Part shown: positions 36,865 to 45,552 of the stretch, one piece after another
How positions within the stretch are numbered: the first letter of the stretch is position 1
Layout: each line of letters starts with the position of its first letter
Source: Corynebacterium jeikeium
Lineage (GTDB): Bacteria > Actinomycetota > Actinomycetes > Mycobacteriales > Mycobacteriaceae
Assembly: GCF_000738175.1 (NCBI RefSeq)
Contig: NZ_JFCH01000046.1
Location: 1 to 64,000, forward strand
Reading direction: 5' to 3'
Length of the DNA stretch: 64,000 nucleotides
The notes under the pieces: generated by a model
What the model was told of the DNA's origin: nothing
The model's input: only the letters and a program-made list of their open reading frames with translations
The model's database searches: none
Translations under genes and position numbers: made by a program

Positions 36865-36988
36865 AATGTCGTTAGATCGGGAATACGTCAACGCCGATCG
36901 CGCTCCACGGTTTTTCAAAACCTTTTGACCTGCGGTTTTAGATAAATGGAAATGGCTGTCATCAACGCATTCCCGTTCTAGCGACACG
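36865..36988 (+). repeat. Palindromic element, copy 1 (core on plus strand)
   Basis: The left arm is AATGTCGTTAGATCGGGAAT and the right arm read on the other strand is CGTGTCGCTAGAACGGGAAT; about 20 of 23 bases from TGTCG inward match. TGACCTGC lies at 36926-36933, at the exact centre. The arm sequence differs from the other copies except for TGTCG, but the palindromic design, size (124 bp) and central core are the same. Confidence 0.8.
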
Positions 36989-37152
36989 TGATCATCTGAG
37001 GTGGCTCAAGATCTCCGCTATGGCGACATTTGGGCGCCTAAAACCGCTCCGAGGCCTCGATCCGGTGGCATTTGGCTATGGCCTGTTTTTATTTGGGTAC
37101 GTGGAGTGGTTGAGAATGCTCAACTCGGCGGTATTGGGTGGTGCCGGAAGGG

Positions 37153-37282
37153 TTAAATGTCGGAAAAGTTGCAAAACAGAAAATCGGCTAGATGACAGCC
37201 TGCGACAAAAACGCTCTGACCTGCATGTTTGCATTAGTGAAAATTGTCTGCAATAACGTTGTGCAACTTTTCCGACACTTTG
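37153..37282 (+). repeat. Palindromic element, copy 2 (core on plus strand)
   Basis: The left arm TAAATGTCGGAAAAGTTGCA and the inverted right arm AAGTGTCGGAAAAGTTGCA match over GTCGGAAAAGTTGCA. The core AACGCTCTGACCTGCATG is central (TGACCTGC at 37217-37224). CTGCAATAACGTT lies in the right half, as in copy 3. The length is 130 bp. Confidence 0.85.
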
Positions 37283-37405
37283 GCGGAAGCGGTGAATTTT
37301 GGAGTGTGCAGGCCCGGTGTTTTGCAACTTTTCCGACAATTAGGGGTCAACGGTGCAGTTCGGAGGTCTGCAGCCGCTGGCGTTCTGCACGCTTTCCGAC
37401 ATTTA
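37261..37405 (+). repeat. Direct repeats of about 62 bp derived from the right arm of copy 2
   Basis: TGCAACTTTTCCGACA occurs at 37262 and 37323, and the related TGCACGCTTTCCGACA at 37386. The sequences between also align (CGGTG-A-TT-GGAG...GCAG). This makes about 2.3 tandem units ending at the phosphatase gene. Confidence 0.7.
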
Positions 37406-37422
37406 AGCGGCGGAAAGGCTCA

Positions 37423-37938
37423 CTAACGCCCCAGCTGCTCCCGGACATACTCCACAATGCCCGGTACGGCGGCCTCAATCTGCTGCCCGACCTCGGTAAA
37501 GTCCGAGCGGTGGCCGTAGTAAGGGTCGGCGACTTCGGCACCGGCGGGGGAGTTGGCGTCAAAGGTACGGAACAAGCGAATGCGCTCCGGGGCGACACCC
37601 GCGTTGCGCAACCCGCGCACGTGCCCGTCGTCCATGGCCAGGAAAAGGTCGGCGCCCAAATGCTCAGGTCCGAGCTGTGCCGCGCGGTGCGCCGTGCCGT
37701 CGTAGCCCAATGACGCCAACTCATCCACCGCCCGACCATCAGCGCCGTCGCCGATGTGCCAGCCGCCGAGTCCGCAGGAATTCAGGGTCACGGGCGCGTC
37801 GGCGGCGGAGGATTCGGCAGCATCAGCGGCCGGGGAGTGACTGGTGGCGATGCCGGCTTCCTCGAGGCCGGCGCGCAGAATCACCTCGCCCATCGGGGAG
37901 CGGCAGATGTTGCCCGTGCATACGACAGTGATGTGCAT
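37423..37938 (-). CDS. ptpA: Low-molecular-weight protein-tyrosine phosphatase
   Basis: A 171-residue phosphatase of the arsenate-reductase-like fold. The phosphate loop C7-T-G-N-I-C-R13-S is at the N-terminus (VVCTGNICRSPMG) and the general-acid Asp is in ADPYYG near residue 138. A 20-residue Ala/Ser-rich insertion follows the first helix. It lies next to SURF1 as ptpA does in mycobacteria, and is convergent with it. Such enzymes dephosphorylate tyrosine on bacterial or host proteins; the target here is unknown. Confidence 0.88.
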   Translation of the reverse strand: MHITVVCTGNICRSPMGEVILRAGLEEAGIATSHSPAADAAESSAADAPVTLNSCGLGGWHIGDGADGRAVDELASLGYDGTAHRAAQLGPEHLGADLFLAMDDGHVRGLRNAGVAPERIRLFRTFDANSPAGAEVADPYYGHRSDFTEVGQQIEAAVPGIVEYVREQLGR

Positions 37939-38060
37939 TTAATTCCTTTCAGTTCATTGAGGACTTGAGGTTCGGGGCTGCATTGCGTTGGCAGCGCCAC
38001 CCTGCTGGCGCGGCGCAGCCCCGGCAGTCCGGCAGCGCCCCTGGCATTGAGGCGCCCCGG

Positions 38061-38777
38061 CTAGCCCTCGTTGGCCCAGCGCTGCACCAGCGCGTCCAGC
38101 TCCTCCAGAGTGTCCACGCTGTAGGCGGCCTTGGCGTGCTCGTCTGCGGAACCGTAGCCCCAGCCGACCAGCACCGTGGGGATGCCGGACTGCGCGGCGC
38201 CCTCCACGTCGTGGATGCGGTCGCCGATTAGCAGCATCTTCGTCGGGTCGAGAGCCTGCAGGCCTTCCTCGGCGCTCATGTGAGCCAGGAATTCCCGCAC
38301 CTCGGGAGCCTCCTTCAGCTGCTCCAGCGCGTACTCAATCACGGCAGCCTTGGATCGGCGGGTGCCGTCCTCCTGTGCCGCGCCGAGTACCGCGAAGTAC
38401 TTCAGCATGTCGTGCTCGCGCAGGATCCGCTCCGCCGACACTTCGGACTTGGACGTTGCCGTGGACAGGATAATGCCCTCGCTGGACCACTTTTCCAGCA
38501 GGTCGCGCATGCCAGGGAACGGGGTGGCTTCCTTCCAGCGTCCGTTTTCCTGGTCCGAAAGGTATGTGTCAAAAACCTTCTGCAGCAGTTCGCCTTCCAG
38601 GCCAATGTCCTGCAGGGTCTCCACCATCGGCGGGCCGGGGATCTCGCGCACGCGCTCCTCGTCAGGCACCGGCACCCCGTGAGCCTCCAGGGCGTTCACG
38701 AAGCTGGCGCGGATGCCGGGGTAGCTATCCATCAGCGTTCCGTCTACGTCTACAAGCAGAATTGGTAAGTCTCGCAC
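38061..38777 (-). CDS. HAD-superfamily hydrolase, phosphoglycolate-phosphatase-like
   Basis: A 238-residue HAD phosphatase. Motif I is D10-V-D12-G-T (ILLVDVDGTLMDSYPG), motif II is the Thr/Ser in IILSTATSKS, and motif III/IV is the Lys region SKAAVIEYAL with LLIGDRIHDVEGA. The cap domain lies between motifs I and II. The closest well-known relatives are Gph-type phosphatases; the substrate cannot be fixed. It is in the same direction as ptpA and divergent from the NIF3 gene. Confidence 0.82.
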   Translation of the reverse strand: MRDLPILLVDVDGTLMDSYPGIRASFVNALEAHGVPVPDEERVREIPGPPMVETLQDIGLEGELLQKVFDTYLSDQENGRWKEATPFPGMRDLLEKWSSEGIILSTATSKSEVSAERILREHDMLKYFAVLGAAQEDGTRRSKAAVIEYALEQLKEAPEVREFLAHMSAEEGLQALDPTKMLLIGDRIHDVEGAAQSGIPTVLVGWGYGSADEHAKAAYSVDTLEELDALVQRWANEG

Positions 38778-38900
38778 TCCTCCAGTGTGTCAGATCTGGC
38801 TAGGCTGGGTGGAGCATGCAGCCAGCCGAGCGAGCAGCCGGGCTGGCAGCACCTTGCAGCCGCAAAGCTAGCAGCACATAGCAGTACCCCAGGAGAATCC

Positions 38901-40118
38901 GTGCCCGAGCCATCCACCCACCCTGCCGCACCCGCCGCGAACCCCGAGACCGCCGCACCCGCCGCGAACCCCGAGACCGCCGCACCCGCCGCGAATCAAA
39001 CCACCGTCGCCGACGTCGCCGCCGCCTTGGAGGCCGCCTACCCGCCTCACCTCGCGGAATCCTGGGACGCGGTGGGCCTGATCTGTGGCGACCCCGCCGA
39101 GCCCGCCGACAAGGTCGCCTTCGCCTTAGACTGCACCGACGCCGTCGTGGATGCCGCCATCGCCCAGGGCGCGCAGATGCTCGTGGTCCATCATCCGCTG
39201 CTGCTCCGCGGCGTCACCGCCGTGCCCGCCAACTCCCCGAAGGGCCGCATCGTCCACAAGCTGATCCGCAACGCCATCGCCCTATTCGCAGCACACACAA
39301 ACGCCGATTCCGCCCGCCCCGGCGTGAACGATCGCCTGGCCGAGCTCCTCGGCGTCACCCCGGGCGCACCCTTGCGGCCGATCCCTTCTAGCACCGACAA
39401 GTGGGGCTTCACCGTTCCTCTTAATGACGCCCCCACGGTGAAATCCGCCATCTTCTCCGCAGGCGGTGGCGCGCAGGGTGACTATGAGCAGGCCTGCTTC
39501 GAGTTCTCCGTCACCGGCCAGTTCCTGCCCACGGAAGGCGCGAATCCGCACCTCGGCGCGGTCGGGGAGGTAGAGACGGTCGAGGAGGTCCGCATTGAGT
39601 TCGTAGCCCCCGCCGCGAAGCGGGAAGCTATCCGCGCGGCCCTCATCAAGGCCCACCCCTATGAGGAGCCGGCCTACGACTGCGTGGAAACCTCCCTGCC
39701 CACGCCCGCCGACCAGCAGCTGGGCATCGGGCGCGTCGGCGAGCTGGATACCCCAATGACCCTGCGGGAGTTTACCGCCCGCGTGGCCGAGCGCCTGCCC
39801 GCTACCGAATGGGGCGTGCGCGCAGCCGGAGACCCGGATGCCATGATCCGCACCGTCGCCGTCGCTAGCGGCGCCGGAGATAGCTTCCTCGGCCAGGTCG
39901 CAAAAATGGACGTGGACTGCTTCGTCACCTCCGACCTGCGCCACCACCCGGTGGATGAGCACCTGCGCATGGGCGGGTGCCCGGTGATCGATACCGCCCA
40001 CTGGGCCAGCGAGTTTCCGTGGTGTTTCCAGGCGGAAGGCGTCATTAAGAAGGCAACGAAGGCACAGACCACAGTGATCGACGTGCGCACCGACCCGTGG
40101 ACCGTGCACGAAAAATAG
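38901..40118 (+). CDS. NIF3/DUF34-family metal-binding protein with inserted PII-like domain
   Basis: A 405-residue member of the NIF3 (YbgI, GTP cyclohydrolase 1 type 2) family. Metal ligands are in MLVVHHPLLLRG, FAAHTNADSA and TSDLRHHPVDEH near the C-terminus. A central insertion (VRIEFVAPAAKREAIRAAL then IKAHPYEEPAYD) is the PII-like domain of the long form. GTG 38901 is chosen because AGGAGAATCC precedes it. The N-terminus has 2.6 copies of a 9-residue unit, AAPAANPET, encoded by a 27-bp repeat. The biochemical function of the family is unsettled. The gene heads an operon with a zinc-ribbon protein and RNase H. Confidence 0.85.
   Translation: MPEPSTHPAAPAANPETAAPAANPETAAPAANQTTVADVAAALEAAYPPHLAESWDAVGLICGDPAEPADKVAFALDCTDAVVDAAIAQGAQMLVVHHPLLLRGVTAVPANSPKGRIVHKLIRNAIALFAAHTNADSARPGVNDRLAELLGVTPGAPLRPIPSSTDKWGFTVPLNDAPTVKSAIFSAGGGAQGDYEQACFEFSVTGQFLPTEGANPHLGAVGEVETVEEVRIEFVAPAAKREAIRAALIKAHPYEEPAYDCVETSLPTPADQQLGIGRVGELDTPMTLREFTARVAERLPATEWGVRAAGDPDAMIRTVAVASGAGDSFLGQVAKMDVDCFVTSDLRHHPVDEHLRMGGCPVIDTAHWASEFPWCFQAEGVIKKATKAQTTVIDVRTDPWTVHEK
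38925..38995 (+). repeat. 27-bp tandem repeat inside a coding region, 2.6 copies
   Basis: Two identical units at 38925-38951 and 38952-38978 begin GCCGCACCCGCCGCGAACC, followed by 17 bases of a third. The unit length is a multiple of three, so copy number can change without breaking the frame of the NIF3-family gene. Confidence 0.9.
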
Positions 40119-40131
40119 GAGGACAACTGCG

Positions 40132-40878
40132 ATGCGCTGGACCACCGACGACCGAAAGAACCTGGCAGACCTAGCGCGCGACCAGGAGGAGCTGGACATC
40201 GCTCAAGCGCGGCTGGACTCGCTGCCGGAGCAGGCGAAGCTGGAGGAGCTGCAGGCTCAGAAGCGCGAGGAACGCCGCCAGCAGGTGCTGAACAACGCGC
40301 AGGTCAGGAGCGACCAGGCCTCCCTGATGCGCCTGCGCCAGGACGTGGCGAAGCTCAAGGAGCGCGAGCGGGCGAACGTGGCGGGGCTGAACTCGCAGAC
40401 CGACCCGGAGCGGCGGCGCGACCTGAAGCACGACCTGCACAGCACCCGTGACCGGCTGCGGGATCTGGAGGGTCGACTGGAACGCTCCGTGAAGGTGCAG
40501 TCGATGTTCAGCGGGGCCAATTCCGCCGCCGACGAGGCCGACGACCAGACGCATGCGCAGATCGACGAGGACATCGCCGCCGCGCAGACCGACCTGGACC
40601 GGGCGACCAACGCCCTGGAGGCCGACATTTCCGCCATCAAGGCCCGGTTGACCCAGCGGCGGACGGCACTGGAAGACACGAACGCGGAGCTGCTGCAGGC
40701 CTACGATCAGCAACTCGCCGAGCACGGGGTGGGGGCCGCGCCGTTGAAGGGGCGGACTTGCCAGGCGTGCTTCATGGAGTTAGACCCACTGTCCTTGAAG
40801 GAGATCGACAAGCTGGCAGCAGACGGCAGCGGGGAAGTGCCACGGTGCCCTGAATGTAATGTCCTGCTGCTGCGATAG
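40132..40878 (+). CDS. Coiled-coil protein with C-terminal C4 zinc ribbon
   Basis: A 248-residue protein. A long charged coiled coil (about 10-200, for example EELQAQKREERRQQVLNNAQ) is followed by a zinc ribbon with C-x2-C pairs (TCQACFMEL and PRCPECNVL). This combination is conserved in actinobacteria between NIF3 and the RNase H fusion, and is thought to bind nucleic acid. AGGAGG lies before the ATG. Confidence 0.85.
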   Translation: MRWTTDDRKNLADLARDQEELDIAQARLDSLPEQAKLEELQAQKREERRQQVLNNAQVRSDQASLMRLRQDVAKLKERERANVAGLNSQTDPERRRDLKHDLHSTRDRLRDLEGRLERSVKVQSMFSGANSAADEADDQTHAQIDEDIAAAQTDLDRATNALEADISAIKARLTQRRTALEDTNAELLQAYDQQLAEHGVGAAPLKGRTCQACFMELDPLSLKEIDKLAADGSGEVPRCPECNVLLLR

Positions 40879-40911
40879 AGTGACCTGAAGACGACAGAAC
40901 GAGGGTGATGA

Positions 40912-42276
40912 ATGATGCGCTTAGACGTGGAATGCGACGGAGGATCCCGCGGTAACCCGGGCATCGCCGGTTGCGGCAGTTCGGTCCTGGAGGGTGATCA
41001 GGAAGTAGCCGCACGCTGGGAGTTCATTGCCAAGGCCACGAATAATGTGGCGGAGTACCAGGGGCTCATCAACGCCTTGGAGTTGGCCATCGAGGTGGCG
41101 AAAATCCGCGGGATCGCCGCCGCGGACCTGGAGATCCAGGTACGCATGGATTCCAAGCTCGTCGTCGAGCAGATGAGCGGCCGCTGGAAAATCAAGCACC
41201 CCGACATGAAGCCCCTGGCCGCGCGGGTCAAGGAGCTCGAGGCGACTCTTGCCGCCGTCACTTACAACTGGGTGCCGCGCGCGCAGAATAAGCGCGCCGA
41301 CGAGCTGGCCAATCGCGCCATGGATGATGGGATTGGGGGGCGCTGGTTTGATGACGCCCTCTCGTTCCAACCCGCCGCCGACTCAGTCGAGGCCGGCGAG
41401 GATGCTGCACTGGCTCCTGCAGGGGCTTCAGGCGCTGCGGGCAATGAAAGCAAGGGCGCGGATGCCACCGGCGCGGCGGCCGTGACCGACGCCGCGAGCG
41501 CGCCGGAATGGCACCCCGGCGGGAAGCCGACCCGCCTGTGGGTGCTGCGGCACGGGCAGACGGAGATGAGCGTGCAGAAGCAGTTCTCTGGGCTCTCCGA
41601 CCCGGAGCTAACCTCCCATGGGCGTGAGCAGGCCCGCCGGGCCGCGGCCTACGTGGCCGGGCAGCTGGCAGGCGGCGCGGGTGCTATCTACAGCTCCCCG
41701 CTGAAACGCACCCGCCAGACCGCGGAGGCCGTGGCCGAGGCGCTGGCTGCGGCCCCCGCGGAGGCCGCAGCGGTCGCCGGTTCCAGTAACGCTGGTGGCG
41801 CTGGCACCGCCAAGCCTCGAGTCCATGTGACCGAAGCCCTGATCGAGATGGACTTCGGAGACTGGGAAGGCCGCACCTTCGCCGAGGTCATGGAAGAATT
41901 CCCCCTTGAGCACGACGCCTGCTTCTGGGACAGTTCCGCAGCCCCTAGCGGAGGCGAAAGCCCCGATGACGTGCTCGCCCGCGTGCGCCCCTTCCTTCGC
42001 GACGTCGCCCGCAACCACCCCGGCGAGGATGTCGTGCTGGTCAGCCACGTGACACCCATTAAGTCCATCCTGCGCCACGCTTTTTGTGCCAGCGGCGCGT
42101 TGTACCGCACGCTGCACCTGGACCTGGCGGGCTTGAGCGTCATCGAAATTTTCCCGGATGGTTCAGAAGGTTCCGGGGGAGAAGTGGGCGTCAACAATAA
42201 GGGCAGCAACAAAGACAGCGCCGTGGTGCGAAGGGTCAACGATACGCACTTCCTCGATGGAGAAACCGTGCGCTAG
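40912..42276 (+). CDS. Bifunctional RNase H1 / histidine phosphatase
   Basis: A 454-residue fusion. Residues 1-140 are a type I RNase H that cuts RNA in RNA-DNA hybrids; the acidic residues are in DVECDGGSRGNPG, NNVAEYQGL, VRMDSKLVVEQM and KRADELANRA. A 60-residue Ala-rich linker follows. Residues about 205-440 are a phosphoglycerate-mutase-like phosphatase with the catalytic His in LWVLRHGQTEMS, SSPLKRTRQTAEA and VSHVTPI. The fusion is known in mycobacteria (RNase H plus CobC-like acid phosphatase). Two adjacent ATG codons start the frame. Confidence 0.92.
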   Translation: MMRLDVECDGGSRGNPGIAGCGSSVLEGDQEVAARWEFIAKATNNVAEYQGLINALELAIEVAKIRGIAAADLEIQVRMDSKLVVEQMSGRWKIKHPDMKPLAARVKELEATLAAVTYNWVPRAQNKRADELANRAMDDGIGGRWFDDALSFQPAADSVEAGEDAALAPAGASGAAGNESKGADATGAAAVTDAASAPEWHPGGKPTRLWVLRHGQTEMSVQKQFSGLSDPELTSHGREQARRAAAYVAGQLAGGAGAIYSSPLKRTRQTAEAVAEALAAAPAEAAAVAGSSNAGGAGTAKPRVHVTEALIEMDFGDWEGRTFAEVMEEFPLEHDACFWDSSAAPSGGESPDDVLARVRPFLRDVARNHPGEDVVLVSHVTPIKSILRHAFCASGALYRTLHLDLAGLSVIEIFPDGSEGSGGEVGVNNKGSNKDSAVVRRVNDTHFLDGETVR

Positions 42277-42287
42277 AGTTAAACCTT

Positions 42288-42752
42288 GTCGAGACGGCCG
42301 GGCGATCGCGGCGCGCGGAACCACCCTGCATACAGGGCAGGCCGGGCGCGGAGGAAAGTCCGGACTCCACAGGGCAACGGTGGTTGCTAACAGCAACCCG
42401 GGGCGACCTGCGGGAACAGTGCCACAGAAAACAAACCGCCCGCCACGCGCGGGTAAGGGTGAAAAGGTGCGGTAAGAGCGCACCAGCACCTCAGGCGACT
42501 GGGGTGGCTAGGTAAACCCCACCGGGAGCAAGGTCAAGGTGCCCGCACGCGCGCCATCCCAGATGGTGCACAAGCGTGCGGCGTAGCTCTAGGGCTGCCC
42601 GCCCAACGATGAGCAGGTAGGCCGCTTGAAGCCACCAGCAATGGTGGGCTCAGATGGATGATCGCCTCGTCCTACGCCTTCTTCGCGTGCCCACGCGGTG
42701 CTGCGGAGTGGGCGGGGGATAGGACAGAATCCGGCTCACAGGCTGTCTCGAC
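42288..42752 (+). ncRNA. rnpB: RNase P RNA, bacterial type A
   Basis: The catalytic RNA that matures tRNA 5' ends. The conserved blocks are present in order: GAGGAAAGTCCGGACTCCAC near 42351, CAGGGCAACGGTGG, GGTAAGGGTGAAAAGGTGCG near 42450, GGTAAACCCCACC, AGATGGATGATCGCC and GACAGAATCCGGCTCACAGG near the end. The terminal helix is formed by GTCGAGAC (42288-42295) and GTCTCGAC (42745-42752), which sets the ends. Position after the RNase H gene agrees with other corynebacteria. Confidence 0.96.
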
Positions 42753-42813
42753 TTAAAAATTTTTTGGGGCTTAGGCGTGGCCGGGGTGGCGCGGTTGTGT
42801 CACTCTTGGAGGC

Positions 42814-44361
42814 ATGAAACTTTTCGCCGCCGAGCTGAACTTCCGCACCATTGCAGAGGAATTCGAACTGCCGGAACGATTCCCCGAGGACGTTCACGCC
42901 GAAGCGTTGCAGGCCACGGACCGTCATGCAAACCAACGTCGTGATCTGCGGGATATTCCTTTTGTGACGATCGACCCCGCAGGTTCGATGGACTTGGATC
43001 AGGCGGTGAATATTCAGGACGCGCCGGGTGTTGCAAGCGGGATCAGCGACGGCGGGGCGGGAACCGACGAAGGAGCAAGCGCCGACGGCGGAGGTAATGC
43101 GGCGCGGTGGCGCGTGCTCTATGCAATCGCGGACGTTGCCGCGCTTGTTGATCCAGCCGGGCCGCTGATGGCGGAATCCCTGCAGCGCGGCCAGACGATG
43201 TACCTGCCGGACGAGCCCACCCGCCTGCACCCGGCAGAACTCTCGGAGGGCAGCGCCTCGCTATTGCCGGATCAGACTCGCCCGGCCGTGGTATGGGATA
43301 TTTTGCTGCGCGCCGACGGTGAGGTTGCGGATTTCACCGTATACCGCGCGCTGATCCGCTCCGTGAAACGCTTCGACTACACCGAGGTGGAGGCGGACAT
43401 GCACGGCGGCACGCTGCACCCCGCCATCGCCCAGCTGCCGGAGGTTGGCCGGGCGCGCCAGCGCTCTGATTTGCGGCGTAAGGCCATCAACCTGCGTTTG
43501 CCTTCGATCTCCGTGGAGCGCACGCAGGATGACGATGGCGCCGAGCGCTATGTGCTGGGCATCGACGAGCGCCAGGAGATGAACGACTTCAACTCCGAGC
43601 TGTCCCTGCTGGCGGGCATGTGCGCCGGGGAGATGATGGTGCGCGCGGGCGTGGGCATCCTGCGCACCCTGCCGCCCGCCGGGGACAAGGAGATCGCCGC
43701 CTTCGACCACTCTGCGCACGCCTTGGGGTTTGATCGTTCCGGCCGCCCGATCGGGGAATTGCTCGCTGATATTGACGCCTCCACGCCGCGCGGTATGGCA
43801 CTCATGCGTGACGCGCAGAGTCTTCTGCGCGGGGCGGGGTACCAGCAGTTCGGCCTGGTCGGCGTGGATGCTGAGGCTGGTGAGTCTGAGCCCGCTGGCG
43901 CGGCCGGCGCGGGCGAGGATGCCGGTGCGGCGCCCAGCATTCACGCTGGCATCGGCGGCCACTATGCGCACGTCACCGCGCCCCTGCGCCGACTGGTGGA
44001 CCGCTTCGCCACGGAAATCTGCCTGGCGATCGCCAGCGAACAGCCCATCCCGGAGTGGGTGACCGCCAACGTCGACCAGGTTCTCGGCACCATGAAATCC
44101 AGTAGCCAGACGGCCAGCGCCGTCGACCGTGCCTGCCTGAAACTCACCGAGGCGGTCGTCCTGCAACCGTGGGTGGGCCAGAACTTCAACGCGACGGTGC
44201 TCAATAGCGACGGCGGAGACAAGGCGAAAATCCTGGTCGAGGAGCCTCCCATCTTGACGACTTGTGTGGGCGGCCCAGACGAGGCGTCAACAGTTAAAGT
44301 CACCTTGATCGAAGCCGAACCCGCAGCGCGGAAGGTACGTTTCGCCTGGCCGGCCGATTAG
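42814..44361 (+). CDS. RNB-domain ribonuclease (RNase II-like)
   Basis: A 515-residue 3'-5' exoribonuclease-like protein. The RNB active-site block is FVTIDPAGSMDLDQAV (about residues 49-64), carrying three of the four usual Asp residues, with Gln at the last position as in many actinobacterial members. Later family sequence includes ERQEMNDFNSELSLLAGMCA and HYAHVTAPLRRLVDRF. No cold-shock domain is seen at the N-terminus. Low-complexity insertions lie near 73-88 and 355-375. Confidence 0.85.
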   Translation: MKLFAAELNFRTIAEEFELPERFPEDVHAEALQATDRHANQRRDLRDIPFVTIDPAGSMDLDQAVNIQDAPGVASGISDGGAGTDEGASADGGGNAARWRVLYAIADVAALVDPAGPLMAESLQRGQTMYLPDEPTRLHPAELSEGSASLLPDQTRPAVVWDILLRADGEVADFTVYRALIRSVKRFDYTEVEADMHGGTLHPAIAQLPEVGRARQRSDLRRKAINLRLPSISVERTQDDDGAERYVLGIDERQEMNDFNSELSLLAGMCAGEMMVRAGVGILRTLPPAGDKEIAAFDHSAHALGFDRSGRPIGELLADIDASTPRGMALMRDAQSLLRGAGYQQFGLVGVDAEAGESEPAGAAGAGEDAGAAPSIHAGIGGHYAHVTAPLRRLVDRFATEICLAIASEQPIPEWVTANVDQVLGTMKSSSQTASAVDRACLKLTEAVVLQPWVGQNFNATVLNSDGGDKAKILVEEPPILTTCVGGPDEASTVKVTLIEAEPAARKVRFAWPAD

Positions 44362-44399
44362 GCAGGGGGCCGTCCGGTGCGTGTGGTACACATGAGCCT

Positions 44400-44588
44400 A
44401 TGAGCGAAAATGATGCGCAGAAGTGGTACTACGACACGAAGACCGGCCAGGTGAGCCAGGGTAAGGACAGCGCGTGGGATAGCCGCATGGGGCCCTACGA
44501 CACGCGCGAGGAGGCTGAGGCTGCCATTGAGACCGCGCAGCAGCGCACCAAGGAAGCCGAGGAATACGACGCGGAAGATGACGACTAA
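44400..44588 (+). CDS. Small SPOR-like acidic protein
   Basis: A 62-residue protein (KWYYDTKTGQVSQGKDSAWD then RMGPYDTREEAEAAIETA). The WYYDTKTGxVxxG plus GPY-x-TREEAE pattern is found in short actinobacterial proteins annotated as SPOR-domain or methionine-aminopeptidase-like. It ends in an acidic tail, and its stop overlaps the start of the next gene. No enzyme motif is present. Confidence 0.8.
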   Translation: MSENDAQKWYYDTKTGQVSQGKDSAWDSRMGPYDTREEAEAAIETAQQRTKEAEEYDAEDDD

Positions 44589-45039
44589 GAACTCCGGGAG
44601 CGTGGGCGGCGCGGGCGGTGGCGTAGGCGCCGCGGGCGGTCGCGTAGACGGCGAGGCGGAGCGTTCGTGGCTGGCGCGTACCCTGCTGCCGGAGGGGAAG
44701 GAGCCGGATCCGCGGTTTACCCTGGCGAATGAACGGACCTTCTTGGCGTGGATCCGCACTAGCCTGGCGTTTCTGGCTGGCGGGGTGGCGCTGGAGGCAT
44801 TCCGCTCGCCGAACGTGCCCGAGCACCTGTGGAGCGCCGCGGCTGTGCTGGTGCTGATCGTCGGCATGTTGATCGGCCTGGGGGCGGCGGTGCGGTGGCT
44901 GCGCGTGGAGCGTGCCATGCGGACCGGGAAGGCTCTGCCGGTGCCCGCGATCGTGCCCTTCCTGGCGGGCGTGGCTGTGGTGGCATGCGCGGTTGTGCTG
45001 GGGTTTGTCATCTTCGGCGACTTTGGGATGGAGCTGTAA
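44578..45039 (+). CDS. DUF202 (YidH-like) membrane protein
   Basis: A 153-residue protein. A Gly-rich N-terminus precedes the DUF202 signature (DPRFTLANERTFLAWIRTSL) and three transmembrane helices with Arg-rich loops. The function is unknown. ATG 44578 is within the 3' end of the preceding gene, and the stop abuts the GTG of a second DUF202 gene, so the three form one unit. Confidence 0.85.
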   Translation: MTTKNSGSVGGAGGGVGAAGGRVDGEAERSWLARTLLPEGKEPDPRFTLANERTFLAWIRTSLAFLAGGVALEAFRSPNVPEHLWSAAAVLVLIVGMLIGLGAAVRWLRVERAMRTGKALPVPAIVPFLAGVAVVACAVVLGFVIFGDFGMEL

Positions 45040-45453
45040 GTGACGCGCCGAGCGGTGCCTGAGACTGCGCGGGAGGTGTCACGCCAGGGTGCGCGTGGTG
45101 CTGCACAGGCGGGTGCGCGGAAGGTGCCCGAGCGACCGCACTCTGACCTGGGGCTTCAGCCGGAGCGCACCAGCCTGTCGTGGCAGCGCACTTTGCTGGC
45201 GCTGCTGGTCGTCAGCGCGATGCTGTTCCGGTGGATCGGCCGCTACGGTGTGATCGTCCTGCCCGCGGCCGGGGTGTTGATGCTGCTCGCGGCGCTCATT
45301 CTGCTGACCCAAAGGCGCCGCTACCTGCGCTTCAGCGCCGGCCTGCGCGCCGAGCGCCTCACCGCAAACGTCGGCTCGGTCGTCGCGGTGACTGCGGCTG
45401 TCCTGATCTGCGGCGTGGTCGCCGCCACCTTCGTTATTCTGGACGCCATCTAG
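45040..45453 (+). CDS. Second DUF202 membrane protein
   Basis: A 137-residue protein starting at the GTG directly after the upstream stop. The N-terminus is basic; then LGLQPERTSLSWQRTLLALL gives the DUF202 motif, followed by three membrane segments. Paired DUF202 genes are usual in actinobacteria and may form a hetero-oligomer. The function is unknown. Confidence 0.85.
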   Translation: MTRRAVPETAREVSRQGARGAAQAGARKVPERPHSDLGLQPERTSLSWQRTLLALLVVSAMLFRWIGRYGVIVLPAAGVLMLLAALILLTQRRRYLRFSAGLRAERLTANVGSVVAVTAAVLICGVVAATFVILDAI

Positions 45454-45552
45454 CCCCAGCTGCTCAATACTGTTGTACTGTCCTAAGTGTTGATAAAGCA
45501 CACCGTTCAAGGTGAGCCGCTGTGTGCAGTGAGTAAAGAGGGGGGAAAGCTG

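Larger units (their letters stand above)
36705..37422. other. 718-bp intergenic region packed with repeats between convergent genes
   Basis: There is no convincing gene here; open frames across it read through the repeats. From left to right it holds three 19-bp tandem repeats (36777-36833), palindromic element copy 1 (36865-36988), palindromic element copy 2 (37153-37282), and further direct copies of the right arm of copy 2 at about 62-bp intervals up to 37405. Confidence 0.7.

Noticed and set aside
36865-37282. Palindromic elements interpreted as ordinary Rho-independent terminators
   Set aside because: The arms are separated by 70-90 bases, there is no T run after the right arm, and the conserved part is the centre, not the stem. 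They may still influence transcription.
42158-42489. Small open frames on both strands over 42280-42490
   Set aside because: They lie across the 5' half of rnpB, which explains the sequence conservation there.
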